A stretch of DNA of 64,000 bases from Flammeovirga kamogawensis (lineage in GTDB: Bacteria > Bacteroidota > Bacteroidia > Cytophagales > Flammeovirgaceae): NCBI RefSeq assembly GCF_018736065.1, contig NZ_CP076129.1, positions 1,240,001 through 1,304,000 of the forward strand, given 5' to 3'. Numbering within the stretch: the first letter of the stretch is position 1; each line of letters starts with the position of its first letter. The position numbers were made by a program, and so were the translations under genes. Below are positions 10,424 to 23,286 of the stretch, piece after piece. Below the pieces are notes generated by a model. The model searched no databases. It had not been told where the DNA came from and saw only the letters and a program-made list of their open reading frames with translations.

Positions 10424-12037
10424 ATGAAAAGATTAATAAATATATCAACTTTACTAGTAGCCTTAATTGGATTAACTACAGCTTGTAATTATCTGCATAA
10501 AGAGCCTTTACATGCCGTTTCTGATGAGACATTTTGGAAGAATGAAAATGAAGCTAGAGCATTTTTAGATAACATCTACAATTCCTTAACACCATGGGAT
10601 CATTTATACACAGAAAGTGCAACAGATAATGCTTATTTAAGATACCCTTGGGAAGGAAGTGATTTAAGAGATTATACTGCAGGCGTTCATACATCATTCA
10701 CAGGTTTCTGTGGATGGTGGTTTTCTTATAAAGATATCAGAAACTGCTACGAATTTTTAAATAGAGTAGATGGTATAGCTGGTATTGATGAAACCGAAAA
10801 TACAGAAATGCGTGCGGAAGTACACTTCTTCTTGGCTTCTGAATATTTTGATATGTGGAAAGTGTACAAAGAGGTGCCACTTGTAGATAAATTATTGACT
10901 CTAGAAGAGGCAGATGTTCCAACTGCTACAGAGGAAGAAATAAAAGCCTTCATTGTAGAAAATATTGATATTGCCATTGCAGGTTTACCAGCAACTAGAT
11001 CAGACGGCCGCTTAACAAAAGCTGCTGCAGAAATGCTAAAAGCAGATTACTTACTTTGGATAGAAGATTATGCTGGAGTTGCAAAACTTACAGGTGATAT
11101 TATCAAATCTGGTAATTATGCTTTAGAACCTAGTTATGATGCGCTTTTTCACTCATCAACACAAACAGGAACTAAAGAAAATATCCTTTGGAGAGAGTAT
11201 AAAAATGGAGTAACAGAAGATTGGTTAAACTACCTTAATTATGCTTTTTTACCTAATGGTTTTGGAGGCGGATGGTCTTCAGTTGCACCTTCCACTTTAT
11301 TGGCTGATGCTTATGAAGCAAAAGATGGTAGTTATCCATACACTACTTCTCCTTTATACGATCCAGTAAATGATCCAAAAGGATATACTATTCGTGATGC
11401 TAGATTTGAAGAAACAATTTTATACGATGGCGTTTATTATGAAGGTATTTTATACAATCCACTTGATTTATCGGATGGAAACCCAAATAAAATTGGCGGA
11501 AGCAACTGTACTTTAACAGGCTATAATTTCAGAAAATATACTGATATGGATAAAGTGACGCACTCGTTATGTGACGTAAACAACTATATCTACAGGTATG
11601 CAGAAACACTTTTGATGTTTGCAGAAGCACAAAACGAAGTAACTGGACCAACAACAGAAATTTATAGTGCAATTAATCAAGTAAGAACTAGAGCTGGTAT
11701 GCCTAACGTTAATCAGTCTATCTATAACTCAAAAGATGCAGTCAGAGAATTAATTCAGAGAGAAAGACGTGTAGAGTTTGCGGGAGAATCAAAACGTTTT
11801 TGGGATACATGGCGATGGGGACAAAACAAATACGGAAGTTCAGCACATTGGTCAGAAAACACACTTACAATTGATATGGAAAGTGTAGAGTATGAACATG
11901 CCGATGGCGATAGTTATACAGATTTCTTACGAAAAAGAAGAGATGGAGGAATGGGTGATAGAACATATGTTTTCCCAATTCCGCAGTCAGCTTTAGACGT
12001 TTCAAAAAATATTTCACAACATCCTGCGTGGAGATAA
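10424..12037 (+). CDS. susD: SusD-like glycan-binding lipoprotein
   Basis: A 537-residue RagB/SusD-family protein. The lipobox TTAC at residues 18-21 predicts a surface lipoprotein. The N-terminal segment (LHKEPLHAVSDETFWKNENEARAFLDNIYNSL), the tetratricopeptide-like helical region and the C-terminal segment (RRVEFAGESKRFWDTWRWG, FPIPQSALDVSKNISQHPAW) are typical of the family. It acts as the lid of the SusC barrel and captures the oligosaccharide at the cell surface. It is 29 bp after susC and 18 bp before the GH2 gene, so these are one transcript. Confidence 0.95.
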   Translation: MKRLINISTLLVALIGLTTACNYLHKEPLHAVSDETFWKNENEARAFLDNIYNSLTPWDHLYTESATDNAYLRYPWEGSDLRDYTAGVHTSFTGFCGWWFSYKDIRNCYEFLNRVDGIAGIDETENTEMRAEVHFFLASEYFDMWKVYKEVPLVDKLLTLEEADVPTATEEEIKAFIVENIDIAIAGLPATRSDGRLTKAAAEMLKADYLLWIEDYAGVAKLTGDIIKSGNYALEPSYDALFHSSTQTGTKENILWREYKNGVTEDWLNYLNYAFLPNGFGGGWSSVAPSTLLADAYEAKDGSYPYTTSPLYDPVNDPKGYTIRDARFEETILYDGVYYEGILYNPLDLSDGNPNKIGGSNCTLTGYNFRKYTDMDKVTHSLCDVNNYIYRYAETLLMFAEAQNEVTGPTTEIYSAINQVRTRAGMPNVNQSIYNSKDAVRELIQRERRVEFAGESKRFWDTWRWGQNKYGSSAHWSENTLTIDMESVEYEHADGDSYTDFLRKRRDGGMGDRTYVFPIPQSALDVSKNISQHPAWR

Positions 12038-15310
<3,273 letters not shown>

Positions 15311-15328
15311 CAAACAGAAACTAAAAGT

Positions 15329-15351
15329 CAACTCCACTACAAATGGAGTTG
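15329..15351 (+). other. Intercistronic hairpin between GH2 and the kinase gene
   Basis: CAACTCCA and TGGAGTTG form an 8-bp stem around a 7-nt loop with no T run after it. It is placed like the hairpin between GH2 and GH31 on the other arm, and may set relative mRNA levels inside the operon. Confidence 0.5.
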
Positions 15352-15380
15352 GCTAATTACCTAATTCCAAAATAAAAGTG

Positions 15381-16481
15381 ATGAAAGAACTACAAGAAAA
15401 ATTTGACCAATTCAAAAGTAATGTCCCTGTTAAATCTATACACCCTTTTGGTTCAGGACATATAAACGATACTTACTTAATTGAAGTAGACGGAACAGCA
15501 CAAAACTATATATTACAGAGGGTAAACCATCATATTTTTCCGAATGTACCAGAGTTAATGAACAACATAGTTGCCGTTACAAATCATTTGAGAAAGAAGT
15601 ATGAGCAAATGCCAAATAAAAATCCAGATAGAAATACATTAACTTTTCTGCCAACAAAAGATGGAAATATGTATTACAAAGATGAAAGTGGTGATTATTG
15701 GAGAGTGATGCTTGAAATTAACCCTGCAAAAACCTATGACCAAGTAGAAGACCCAAAGCAAGCGTTTCAAGCGGGTGTTGGGTTTGGTGGCTTTCAATCA
15801 TTATTGTCTGATTTAGACGGAAGTAAACTCTACGAGATTATTCCAAATTTCCATAACATGGAAACACGTTTGCAAACTTTTTTAGATACAGTAGAGAAAG
15901 ACCCTAAAGGCAGAGTTACTCTAGCACAAGAACAAATTACTTTTGTAAAAGAAAGAGCTGAAGAAATGCTTACACTTGTTCGCTTATCTAAAGAAGGGGT
16001 TTTGCCAATTAGAGTAACACATAACGATACCAAGATTAATAATATTTTATTAGACGAAAATGATCAAGGATTGTGTGTTATTGATCTAGATACGGTAATG
16101 CCTGGTCTAGTACATTATGATTTTGGAGATTCCATTAGAACATCTACAAATACTGGTGCTGAAGATGATGCAAATTTAGATAATGTAGAAATGGACATCA
16201 ATTTGTTTAAAGCATATACAGAAGGTTTTCTTCAAGAAACAGCTGATATATTAACGGAAACAGAGATAAAATACCTTCCATTATCAGCAAAAATTATGAC
16301 TTTCATTATCGGTTTAAGGTTTATAACTGATTACATTGACGGTGATAACTACTTTAAGACAAAACACGAACATCACAATTTAAAACGTGCTAAGGCACAG
16401 TTTAAATTGGTAGAAAGTATGGAAGCACAATTTGAACAAATGAAGAAAATTGTTGCTGATGCAACCGTTTTGGCGGTATAG
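15381..16481 (+). CDS. NahK-like N-acetylhexosamine 1-kinase (APH-fold)
   Basis: About 366 residues without a signal peptide, so cytoplasmic. It belongs to the aminoglycoside-phosphotransferase fold. A glycine-rich region (HPFGSGHINDTYLIEV) is followed by the catalytic loop THNDTKINNILL with D216, and the metal-binding VIDLDTVMPGLVHYDFGDSIR. These motifs and the length match bifidobacterial NahK (about 359 residues), which phosphorylates GlcNAc or GalNAc at C1 with ATP. Its product would be a sugar 1-phosphate, the right substrate for the GalT-like protein encoded three genes downstream. I chose the ATG at 15381; a GTG codon directly before it is also in frame. It is probably in the susC operon, after a short hairpin. 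Family is firm; whether the natural sugar is GalNAc, GlcNAc or another hexose is inference. Confidence 0.82.
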   Translation: MKELQEKFDQFKSNVPVKSIHPFGSGHINDTYLIEVDGTAQNYILQRVNHHIFPNVPELMNNIVAVTNHLRKKYEQMPNKNPDRNTLTFLPTKDGNMYYKDESGDYWRVMLEINPAKTYDQVEDPKQAFQAGVGFGGFQSLLSDLDGSKLYEIIPNFHNMETRLQTFLDTVEKDPKGRVTLAQEQITFVKERAEEMLTLVRLSKEGVLPIRVTHNDTKINNILLDENDQGLCVIDLDTVMPGLVHYDFGDSIRTSTNTGAEDDANLDNVEMDINLFKAYTEGFLQETADILTETEIKYLPLSAKIMTFIIGLRFITDYIDGDNYFKTKHEHHNLKRAKAQFKLVESMEAQFEQMKKIVADATVLAV

Positions 16482-16566
16482 ATTTTATTAGCAAAAAAAA
16501 CAAACAAACAATTAATTTGAGACCTATAAAGTGATACTTATGTATCACTTTATTATTTATATACCT

Positions 16567-17901
16567 ATGGATATGAAATATGCCAATTATTTAATTTTAG
16601 TACTTTCTGGCTTAATAATGAGTTGTACACCAACTACTTCTAATAGCAATGAAAGTTTTACATTAGCACTAAGAGATAATGCTTGGGTAGACGATAATTA
16701 CCAAGAAATTCCAAAAATTGTCACTAAAAATGGCATTGAAAACTGGAACAGTTCAAAACCAATAACCGCTTACTTTTATGCAGATAAAGCCGGTAAGATT
16801 AATTTAAAAGTTAAATCAAAAGTTAAAAATGAACCAGTACAATTAAGTATTAGGCTTGGGCAACAAGAGAAGTTTTTCACTGTAAAATCTAAAGACTTTA
16901 AAGTAATAGATATAGGGAGTTTTAAATTGCAAAAGGCAGGATATCAAGAAGTTATTATTAATAAAAAAACACTTGTTGATGATGTTCAAATTACGGCTTT
17001 AGAAATAGATAAAAAAACGGAAAATAAATTTTATAGTATTCCAGAAAGCAATACCTATTTTGGAAGAAGAGGACCTAGTGTTCATTTAAAATATGAACTT
17101 CCTGCGGCTGTAAAAGGCCAAGAGGTGGAGTGGTTTTATAACGAAATAGAAGTACCGAAAGGAGAAGATGTTATTGGTTCTTACTTTATGGCCAATGGTT
17201 TTGGAGAAGGCTATTTTGGTATTCAAGTTAATAGTGAAAACGAAAGACGTATTTTATTTTCTGTATGGAGTCCTTTTAAAACAGATAATCCAGAAGACAT
17301 TCCTGATGATCAGAAAATACAGCTATTAGCAAAAGGAAAAGGGGTGACAACTGGTAAATTTGGCGATGAAGGAGCTGGTGGACAAAGCTATAAGGTATAC
17401 AATTGGAAGGCTGAGGTAACCTATAAGTTTTTATTAAAAGGACATCCTGTGGCTAATAATTATACGCAATACACAGCTTATTTCTATGCTCCAGAAGAAC
17501 ATGAGTGGCAGCTTATTGCAAGTTTTAAAAGACCAAAAACTACAACTTACCTTACCAATTTTCATTCGTTTTTAGAGAATTTTATACCAGCAACAGGTGA
17601 TAAAGTGCGCCAGGCAAATTATAAAAACCAATGGGTGAGAACCGTTAAAGGAGATTGGTATGCTGTAGATAGTGCTAAATTTACTGCAGATGCAACTGCT
17701 AGAGGGTTAGATAGGTTTGATTATGATGGAGGAGTAAACAGTACGGGTTTCTACCTTAAAAATTGTGGCTTTTTTAATAATGTAGTAGAAATGAATACGG
17801 AGTTTAATCATGCTGTAAAACCAAATCAACCTAAAATTAACCTTGGTAAATTAGATCAAATTGCAGCTGAAAATAATCAAGAAAATAAAAACAGAACTTA
17901 A
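16567..17901 (+). CDS. DUF5077/DUF3472-type lipoprotein
   Basis: About 444 residues from the ATG at 16567 (MDMKYANYL, alternative ATG at 16573). An upstream GTG at 16531 would add a peptide that spoils the signal sequence. The lipobox IMSC gives a lipidated Cys about residue 20. The N-terminal half is a beta-sandwich of the DUF5077 kind (LRDNAWVDDNYQEIPKIVTK, KPITAYFYADKAGKINL). The C-terminal half is DUF3472-like (WFYNEIEVPKGEDVIGSYFM, GYFGIQVNSENERRILFSVW). Such proteins often sit in Bacteroidota PULs and are thought to bind or process glycans; no activity is established to my knowledge. It follows the kinase by about 85 bp in the same direction. Being the only further lipoprotein of this PUL, it may be its surface glycan-binding protein. 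Confidence 0.75.
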   Translation: MDMKYANYLILVLSGLIMSCTPTTSNSNESFTLALRDNAWVDDNYQEIPKIVTKNGIENWNSSKPITAYFYADKAGKINLKVKSKVKNEPVQLSIRLGQQEKFFTVKSKDFKVIDIGSFKLQKAGYQEVIINKKTLVDDVQITALEIDKKTENKFYSIPESNTYFGRRGPSVHLKYELPAAVKGQEVEWFYNEIEVPKGEDVIGSYFMANGFGEGYFGIQVNSENERRILFSVWSPFKTDNPEDIPDDQKIQLLAKGKGVTTGKFGDEGAGGQSYKVYNWKAEVTYKFLLKGHPVANNYTQYTAYFYAPEEHEWQLIASFKRPKTTTYLTNFHSFLENFIPATGDKVRQANYKNQWVRTVKGDWYAVDSAKFTADATARGLDRFDYDGGVNSTGFYLKNCGFFNNVVEMNTEFNHAVKPNQPKINLGKLDQIAAENNQENKNRT

Positions 17902-18066
17902 TATTTACGATGTTTCATAACTTGTAAATCACTTAATAGTAGTGTTTTAACTTTATTTTGAATTAATATTCATCTTTAAAAAATATTAGGTAGCAATAAT
18001 TAATAAAAAAAATTATAAATTGCTTACTCAAGCATAACTAATTTTAATTTTTTGATAAGTAATAGA

Positions 18067-19293
18067 ATGAAGAAAGACGGGAAAGTTTTTAAAAAGAAAC
18101 AGATTCGAAAAAGTCAGATATTACAATTATTACTTAAGGAGAAAACATTATCTCCTTCAGAAATTGCAACAAGAACAGAATTAACCCTTCCAATGTCTTC
18201 TTCTTTAATGAAGGAACTTGCGGACGATAATTATATATTTTTACAGGAGCATAGAACGGAGAAAAACGTAGGTAGACCACCAACTTCTTATCAAATTAAT
18301 CCTGATGGTGGGTATTTTATTGGCGTTAAAGTAGGTTTAAGAAAAACGAGAATCATACTGCTGGATTTGCAGAACAAAGAACGTTTTTTTGTTTCAGAAG
18401 ATACAAGAGAAATTAAAGACTCTGTAAATTTCTTAAAACGTCTGATTAAATCGATTAAAAAGATTATTAATGATCAGGAAATTCCTTTAGAAAGAGTGTT
18501 AGGAGTAGGGGTTGCTGTACCTGGTTTGGTAAATAGTAAAACGGGTAGATCGTTTAGTTACTTTAATGATTTAGATACTACGTTACAAAACTATTTAATA
18601 GATGCTTTAAAAGTACCTGTAGAAATTGAAAACGATGTAAATGCACTTACTTTGGGTGAGTTGCATTTTGGAACTGCCAAAACATCTGAAAATGCTTTAT
18701 GTATTAACCTTGATAAAGGTATTGGTATGGGCATGATTGTAAGTGGTGGCTTATATACAGGACAAAATGGTTTAGCTGGAGAGCTTGGTCATATTCGTAT
18801 TGATGACCACGGTGATATGTGTTATTGCGGTAAAAAAGGGTGTTTAGAAACTTTTGCTTCGGGTGAAGCACTGGTAAAAAAAATGCAAGAAATCTATAAA
18901 AAAGGAGAGTCGCCTTTAGTTGAAAAAATACTGAAAGATGCAGGTAAAAATGAAGTAGACTTAGATGTTTTTGTTGATGTTGTGACTATGGGAGACCAAG
19001 TTGGAATAGAATTGACAGAACAAGCAGGCGTTTCAATTGGTAAAGCAATCGGTATTTTAGTTAACCTTTTCAACCCAGATAAAATTATTCTTGGCGGTAA
19101 AGTGAGTCAATTAAAAGATTATATCCTTTTTCCAGTAAAGTCTTCTGTAATTAAACATTCGTTGCCAGAAACTTTTGCACAAACCACAATCACTTATTCT
19201 GATATTAGAAGAAAAGCAGGTTGTTTAGGGGCTACAACTTTAGTATCTGATAAAGTATTCAGACCTTCTGAAGCAGCAATACATTTTGTGTAA
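18067..19293 (+). CDS. ROK-family transcriptional repressor
   Basis: About 408 residues from the ATG at 18067; an in-frame TTG at 18052 is a weaker start. The N-terminal winged helix-turn-helix is at about residues 15-75 (QILQLLLKEKTLSPSEIATRTELTLPMSSSLMKEL). A ROK sugar-kinase-like domain follows, with IENDVNALTLGELHFG (catalytic-type Asp), GELGHIRI and the zinc motif CYCGKKGCLE. Family members such as NagC, Mlc and XylR bind DNA in the absence of a sugar or sugar phosphate. Its place between the kinase/DUF3472 genes and the GalT-like gene suggests that it senses a breakdown product of this PUL and represses it. It could keep kinase activity, since the active-site Asp is present. There is a gap of about 165 bp before it, so it may have its own promoter. 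Confidence 0.88.
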   Translation: MKKDGKVFKKKQIRKSQILQLLLKEKTLSPSEIATRTELTLPMSSSLMKELADDNYIFLQEHRTEKNVGRPPTSYQINPDGGYFIGVKVGLRKTRIILLDLQNKERFFVSEDTREIKDSVNFLKRLIKSIKKIINDQEIPLERVLGVGVAVPGLVNSKTGRSFSYFNDLDTTLQNYLIDALKVPVEIENDVNALTLGELHFGTAKTSENALCINLDKGIGMGMIVSGGLYTGQNGLAGELGHIRIDDHGDMCYCGKKGCLETFASGEALVKKMQEIYKKGESPLVEKILKDAGKNEVDLDVFVDVVTMGDQVGIELTEQAGVSIGKAIGILVNLFNPDKIILGGKVSQLKDYILFPVKSSVIKHSLPETFAQTTITYSDIRRKAGCLGATTLVSDKVFRPSEAAIHFV

Positions 19294-19303
19294 ATAGATT
19301 TAC

Positions 19304-19338
19304 GTCATTTCTAGAGGAAATCTACCTTTAGAAATGAC
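19304..19338 (+). other. Hairpin between ROK and GalT-like genes
   Basis: GTCATTTCTA pairs with TAGAAATGAC. It is followed by A residues, not T, so on the plus strand it is not a canonical terminator. Possible operator dyad or mRNA element. Confidence 0.45.
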
Positions 19339-19432
19339 AAAAAAAATCCATTTTGGATCAAACATTAACTTACCAAATAACAGCCAATACTACCTTACAG
19401 ACTGACCTAATATCTTAAAATAGAATAAACCA

Positions 19433-20434
19433 ATGACAATCAAAGATACCAATAGGAGTTCGGTTCTATCGAACCAAATGGATGAGTTATACCTCAATGC
19501 ATTTCAATCAAAATATATTACAAAAGAAGCATTAGAAGGAAATGAACGTCTGCATTTTTTTGATGTAGAGGATGAAATTGATTACAAAATTCAGATCAAT
19601 CATGTAAGATCAAAATACAGTAAAGAAATGGCAGGGGTAAAGAAACCCCAATTGCCAAGTGGAGCTAAATGTCCTATCTGTATAGAAAATGTGGGTAGTA
19701 AAGGAAAAGAAAATTTGCAGCATATTCCAATAGAATTAGGTACAACTCCATTTTTTTTACAATTGACTCCTTTTCCTTTGTACCATCATCATTTTGTCTT
19801 GATTTCTGAAGAACATAAGCCGATGGAAGTTAGCTCAGAAAGTTTTAAAAATCAGCTTAACTTTTTAGATATGCTTCCAACTTATACGGTATGTTCTAAT
19901 TCTGATAGAGAATGGGCAGGAGCTTCAATATTGTCACATTTGCATTATCAGGTTTTTAAAAAACTAGCATTGCCAATTTTTAATACAAAAGCTAAAGCAC
20001 AATTCATACAAAACCAAGTAACTTATACACTTTGCAACTACCCGTTAACGGTAATAAAATTAGAGGGAAAAGATAGAATTCTAATAGAAATTGCCTTGCA
20101 AACTGTATTAAGTAAATGGAGAGGTACCAATAATGAAAATACTTTTAATACAGCAATGCGTAGGTTAAATAATGAATACCAAGTGTATTTAGTATTTAGA
20201 AATCCAGCCTTTAGAACTCCAGAAAACTTACTTAAATATAAATACGAAGGAGTAGGTGTTATAGAAGCATGCGGAGAAGGAATTTTACCAACGCCAGAAG
20301 GGGAAAATGCTCAAGAACTCAACGAGGCAATTAAAAAAGAAGGGAAACATATCATCAAAGGTATTTTAGAAGGTTTAAACCCTCTGTCAGAGGGGGCAGC
20401 ACTTGCTTTTTTTAATCAGTTAAAAGGCGAATAA
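19433..20434 (+). CDS. GalT-like / HIT-superfamily nucleotidylyltransferase (DUF4922-type)
   Basis: A 333-residue cytoplasmic protein. A zinc-type CPIC pair (C80, C83) and the catalytic motif H169-L-H171-Y-Q173 match the HxHxQ signature of galactose-1-phosphate uridylyltransferases and GDP-sugar phosphorylases, in which the second His is uridylylated or guanylylated. It is shorter and more divergent than classical GalT and resembles the DUF4922 proteins of Bacteroidota. In the Bifidobacterium lnp operon a kinase (NahK) and a uridylyltransferase of this class work together; here the kinase lies at 15381. I infer transfer of UMP to the hexosamine or galactose 1-phosphate. The alternative is a phosphorylase acting on a nucleoside diphosphate sugar. 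The start is ATG 19433, 140 bp after the ROK gene. Confidence 0.7.
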   Translation: MTIKDTNRSSVLSNQMDELYLNAFQSKYITKEALEGNERLHFFDVEDEIDYKIQINHVRSKYSKEMAGVKKPQLPSGAKCPICIENVGSKGKENLQHIPIELGTTPFFLQLTPFPLYHHHFVLISEEHKPMEVSSESFKNQLNFLDMLPTYTVCSNSDREWAGASILSHLHYQVFKKLALPIFNTKAKAQFIQNQVTYTLCNYPLTVIKLEGKDRILIEIALQTVLSKWRGTNNENTFNTAMRRLNNEYQVYLVFRNPAFRTPENLLKYKYEGVGVIEACGEGILPTPEGENAQELNEAIKKEGKHIIKGILEGLNPLSEGAALAFFNQLKGE

Positions 20435-20676
20435 TACAAGAGATTAATAGGTTGAGTTTATTCTAATTTATTAATAATTAAATCAAGATTCTTTAAAAGT
20501 TCTTGTGTATTTTTACAATATTAAATTTCGCTTAATAATATTAATCATAAATAAAAAATTGAATAATAGTTTATTATTTGGGTAAACAGTATTTAATTTG
20601 GTTATTGCAATTAACAAACACATATATAAATAGTATTTTTTAAAAGAAAAGAATAACACTTACTACATATTATACC

Positions 20677-21699
20677 ATGAAAGCACTAGTTAAATCAAAA
20701 GCCGAAAAAGGCTTGTGGATGGAAGATGTAGCCATTCCAGAAGTAGGACCAAACGACGTCTTAATTAAAGTCTCAAAATCTTCAATTTGTGGTACAGATT
20801 TACATATTTATATGTGGGATCAATGGGCACAAAATACTGTTCGTATAGGCCAAACAATTGGGCATGAGTATGTAGGGCATGTTGCTGCTTTTGGTAGCGA
20901 AGTAACATCATTTAAAGAAGGTGATAGGGTAACAGGAGAAGGACATATTGCATGTAACAGGTGTAGAAACTGTCGTCGTGGCCGTCAGCATATCTGTGAG
21001 AAAACAATAGGAATTGGTGTAAATACAAATGGTTCTTTTGCCGAATATGTTAAGGTTCCTGCTGCTAATGTGATGAAAATTAATGCACAAATACCAGACG
21101 AGGTAGTGTCTATAATGGATCCACTAGGCAATGCAACTCATACCGCTTTATCTTTTCCATTAATTGCAGAAGATGTATTAATTACTGGATCTGGGTTAAT
21201 TGGTAGTATGGCTATACAAGTAGCAAAATTTGCAGGTGCTCGTCACATTGTTGCTACAGAAATGAACGAGTACAGAGCAGAACTAGCTAAGAAAATGGGA
21301 GCTACAAGAGTGGTAAACCCAGCTAAAGAAAAGCTAGAAGATGTAATGGCTGAGTTAAATATGAGTGGTTTTGATATTGGTTTAGAATGTTCGGGCTCTC
21401 CGATTGCTTTTAACCAATTAATAGATAATATGTACAATTCTGGTAAGGTATCTTTATTAGGAATTTTACCGCAATCTGCTCAGGTAGATTGGAATAAAAT
21501 TATTTTTAGAGGACTTACACTAAAAGGAATCTACGGTAGAGAAATGTACGAAACTTGGTATCAAATGGAACAAATGCTTCTTTCTGGTTTAGATATAGCA
21601 CCAATTATTACACACCGCTTTGGTATTGATGATTTCCAAAAAGGATTTGATGTAATGGAAGAAGGAAATTGTGGAAAGGTTATCTTAAATTGGGATTAG
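20677..21699 (+). CDS. tdh: L-threonine 3-dehydrogenase (zinc MDR type)
   Basis: A 340-residue medium-chain dehydrogenase of normal length. Catalytic zinc ligands lie in [10 protein letters not shown] and GHEYVGH. Structural zinc cysteines lie in [15 protein letters not shown]. The NAD-binding motif is [18 protein letters not shown]. Tdh oxidises L-threonine to 2-amino-3-ketobutyrate with NAD. The kbl gene follows 50 bp later and encodes the next enzyme, which supports threonine rather than a generic alcohol or sorbitol as substrate. About 240 bp separate it from the GalT-like gene, so it probably has its own promoter and may only be a neighbour of the PUL. Confidence 0.92.
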   Translation: MKALVKSKAEKGLWMEDVAIPEVGPNDVLIKVSKSSICGTDLHIYMWDQWAQNTVRIGQTIGHEYVGHVAAFGSEVTSFKEGDRVTGEGHIACNRCRNCRRGRQHICEKTIGIGVNTNGSFAEYVKVPAANVMKINAQIPDEVVSIMDPLGNATHTALSFPLIAEDVLITGSGLIGSMAIQVAKFAGARHIVATEMNEYRAELAKKMGATRVVNPAKEKLEDVMAELNMSGFDIGLECSGSPIAFNQLIDNMYNSGKVSLLGILPQSAQVDWNKIIFRGLTLKGIYGREMYETWYQMEQMLLSGLDIAPIITHRFGIDDFQKGFDVMEEGNCGKVILNWD

Positions 21700-21749
21700 T
21701 TCCTAGAATAAATCAGTTACTGTTTTAATAACGCAGAAATAAAAATACA

Positions 21750-22937
21750 ATGAGTAAGAAAATATACGAGAGTCTTAAAGAAGACTTGAAACAGATACAA
21801 GCAGATGGTCTTTATAAGAATGAACGTATCATTACTAGTCCTCAAGATGCTGAAATCACTTTAAATACAGGACAGAAAGTATTGAACTTTTGTGCTAACA
21901 ATTACTTAGGGTTATCAAACCATCCTAACTTAATTAAAGCTGCAAAAGATGCTATGGATACTCATGGTTTTGGTATGTCATCTGTTCGTTTTATTTGTGG
22001 AGCAACAGATTTACATAAGAAATTAGAGGAGAAAATTGCTGATTTTTTCGGTACCGAAGATACAATTTTATATGCGGCTTGTTTTGATGCAAATGGTGGT
22101 GTTTTCGAACCATTATTAACTGCAGAAGACGCAATTATTTCTGATACTTTAAACCATGCATCTATTATTGATGGTGTGCGTTTATGTAAGGCAAAGCGTT
22201 TCCGTTATGCAACAGCAAACATGGAAGATCTAGAAAAGCAATTGATTGCCGCTCAAGAACAACGTTATAGAATTATTGTTACTGATGGTGTATTCTCTAT
22301 GGACGGTCACGTTGCTCCAATGGACGAAGTGGTGAAGTTAGCAGAGAAATACGATGCTTTAGTAATGGTGGATGAATGTCATTCTGCAGGTGTTGTTGGT
22401 AAAACGGGTAGAGGTGTAACAGAACACTTTGATATACGTGGAAAAGTGGACATTATTACGGGAACTTTAGGCAAAGCATTTGGTGGTGCTATTGGTGGTT
22501 TTACAACGGGTAAAAAAGAAGTAATAGAAATGTTACGTCAGCGTTCTAGACCGTATTTATTCTCTAATTCTATTCCTCCTTCTATTGCAGCAGCAGGTAT
22601 AGAAATGTTCGATATGATGAATACTACCGATGAACTTTCGAAACAATTACACACTAATACAGCTTATTTTAATGAGCAAATGTTAGCTGCTGGTTTTGAT
22701 ATTAAACCTACTGACTCTGCAATTTGTGCTGTAATGCTATATGATGCGGAATTATCGCAACGTTTTGCAGAAAAATTATTAGAAAAAGGTATTTACGTGA
22801 TTGGTTTCTACTTCCCTGTAGTTCCTAAAGAACAAGCACGTATTAGAGTACAACTTTCTGCTGCACATACACAAGCACATCTTGAAAAAGCTGTGGCTGC
22901 GTTTACTGAAGTAGGAAAGGATTTAGGCATTATTTAG
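21750..22937 (+). CDS. kbl: Glycine C-acetyltransferase (2-amino-3-ketobutyrate CoA ligase)
   Basis: A 395-residue alpha-oxoamine synthase, the typical length. The PLP-binding Lys is in ITGTLGKAFGGAIGG; other family motifs are NFCANNYLGLSNHP, MVDECHSAGVVG and FDANGGVFEPLL. It splits 2-amino-3-ketobutyrate with CoA into glycine and acetyl-CoA and needs PLP. It forms an operon with tdh and is followed by a strong terminator. Close relatives (BioF, HemA, Spt) share the fold, but the pairing with tdh and the sequence favour Kbl. Confidence 0.95.
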   Translation: MSKKIYESLKEDLKQIQADGLYKNERIITSPQDAEITLNTGQKVLNFCANNYLGLSNHPNLIKAAKDAMDTHGFGMSSVRFICGATDLHKKLEEKIADFFGTEDTILYAACFDANGGVFEPLLTAEDAIISDTLNHASIIDGVRLCKAKRFRYATANMEDLEKQLIAAQEQRYRIIVTDGVFSMDGHVAPMDEVVKLAEKYDALVMVDECHSAGVVGKTGRGVTEHFDIRGKVDIITGTLGKAFGGAIGGFTTGKKEVIEMLRQRSRPYLFSNSIPPSIAAAGIEMFDMMNTTDELSKQLHTNTAYFNEQMLAAGFDIKPTDSAICAVMLYDAELSQRFAEKLLEKGIYVIGFYFPVVPKEQARIRVQLSAAHTQAHLEKAVAAFTEVGKDLGII

Positions 22938-22951
22938 TCTATCAACATATA

Positions 22952-22990
22952 GAAAAAAACACCATACAATTACTGTATGGTGTTTTTTTA
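22952..22990 (+). terminator. Rho-independent terminator after kbl
   Basis: CACCATACA and TGTATGGTG form a tight stem around a short loop, followed by seven T and preceded by A residues, so it may work in both directions. It separates kbl from the convergent small gene. Confidence 0.9.
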
Positions 22991-22997
22991 TGTATCG

Positions 22998-23129
22998 CTA
23001 ATTAGATTTGATGTCGTCTAACATAGACTGAGCAAAATAATCTAATGGTTCATTTTTCTCTTTTTTCTGTGATTTCACATACCCAATTCCAAAGGCAAAC
23101 GATAGTGTTGTAATCAGTAGTAGTGTCAT
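22998..23129 (-). CDS. Small single-pass membrane protein, 43 residues
   Basis: An ORF of 43 codons plus stop, starting MTLLLITTLSFAFGIGY and followed by a charged segment (KSQKKEKNE) and a soluble tail ending MLDDIKSN. One transmembrane helix is at residues 2-17. The amphipathic arrangement, the convergent kbl terminator directly after the stop and the lack of any competing gene make it a credible small protein. There is no known family that I can name, and translation is not proven. Confidence 0.5.
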   Translation of the reverse strand: MTLLLITTLSFAFGIGYVKSQKKEKNEPLDYFAQSMLDDIKSN

Positions 23130-23286
23130 AAAATTTTAGTTTATAGTTTTATATCTATTCTACTACATCAAACGATTAATTGTACAATCGGTATTTCCCA
23201 TAAAGTTTCTTTTTTTTACCCAAAAGTATCAAACTTTAAAAAAAGAAGACATTATCAGTTGTAAATCACAGTGAGAAAAAAGCAAG

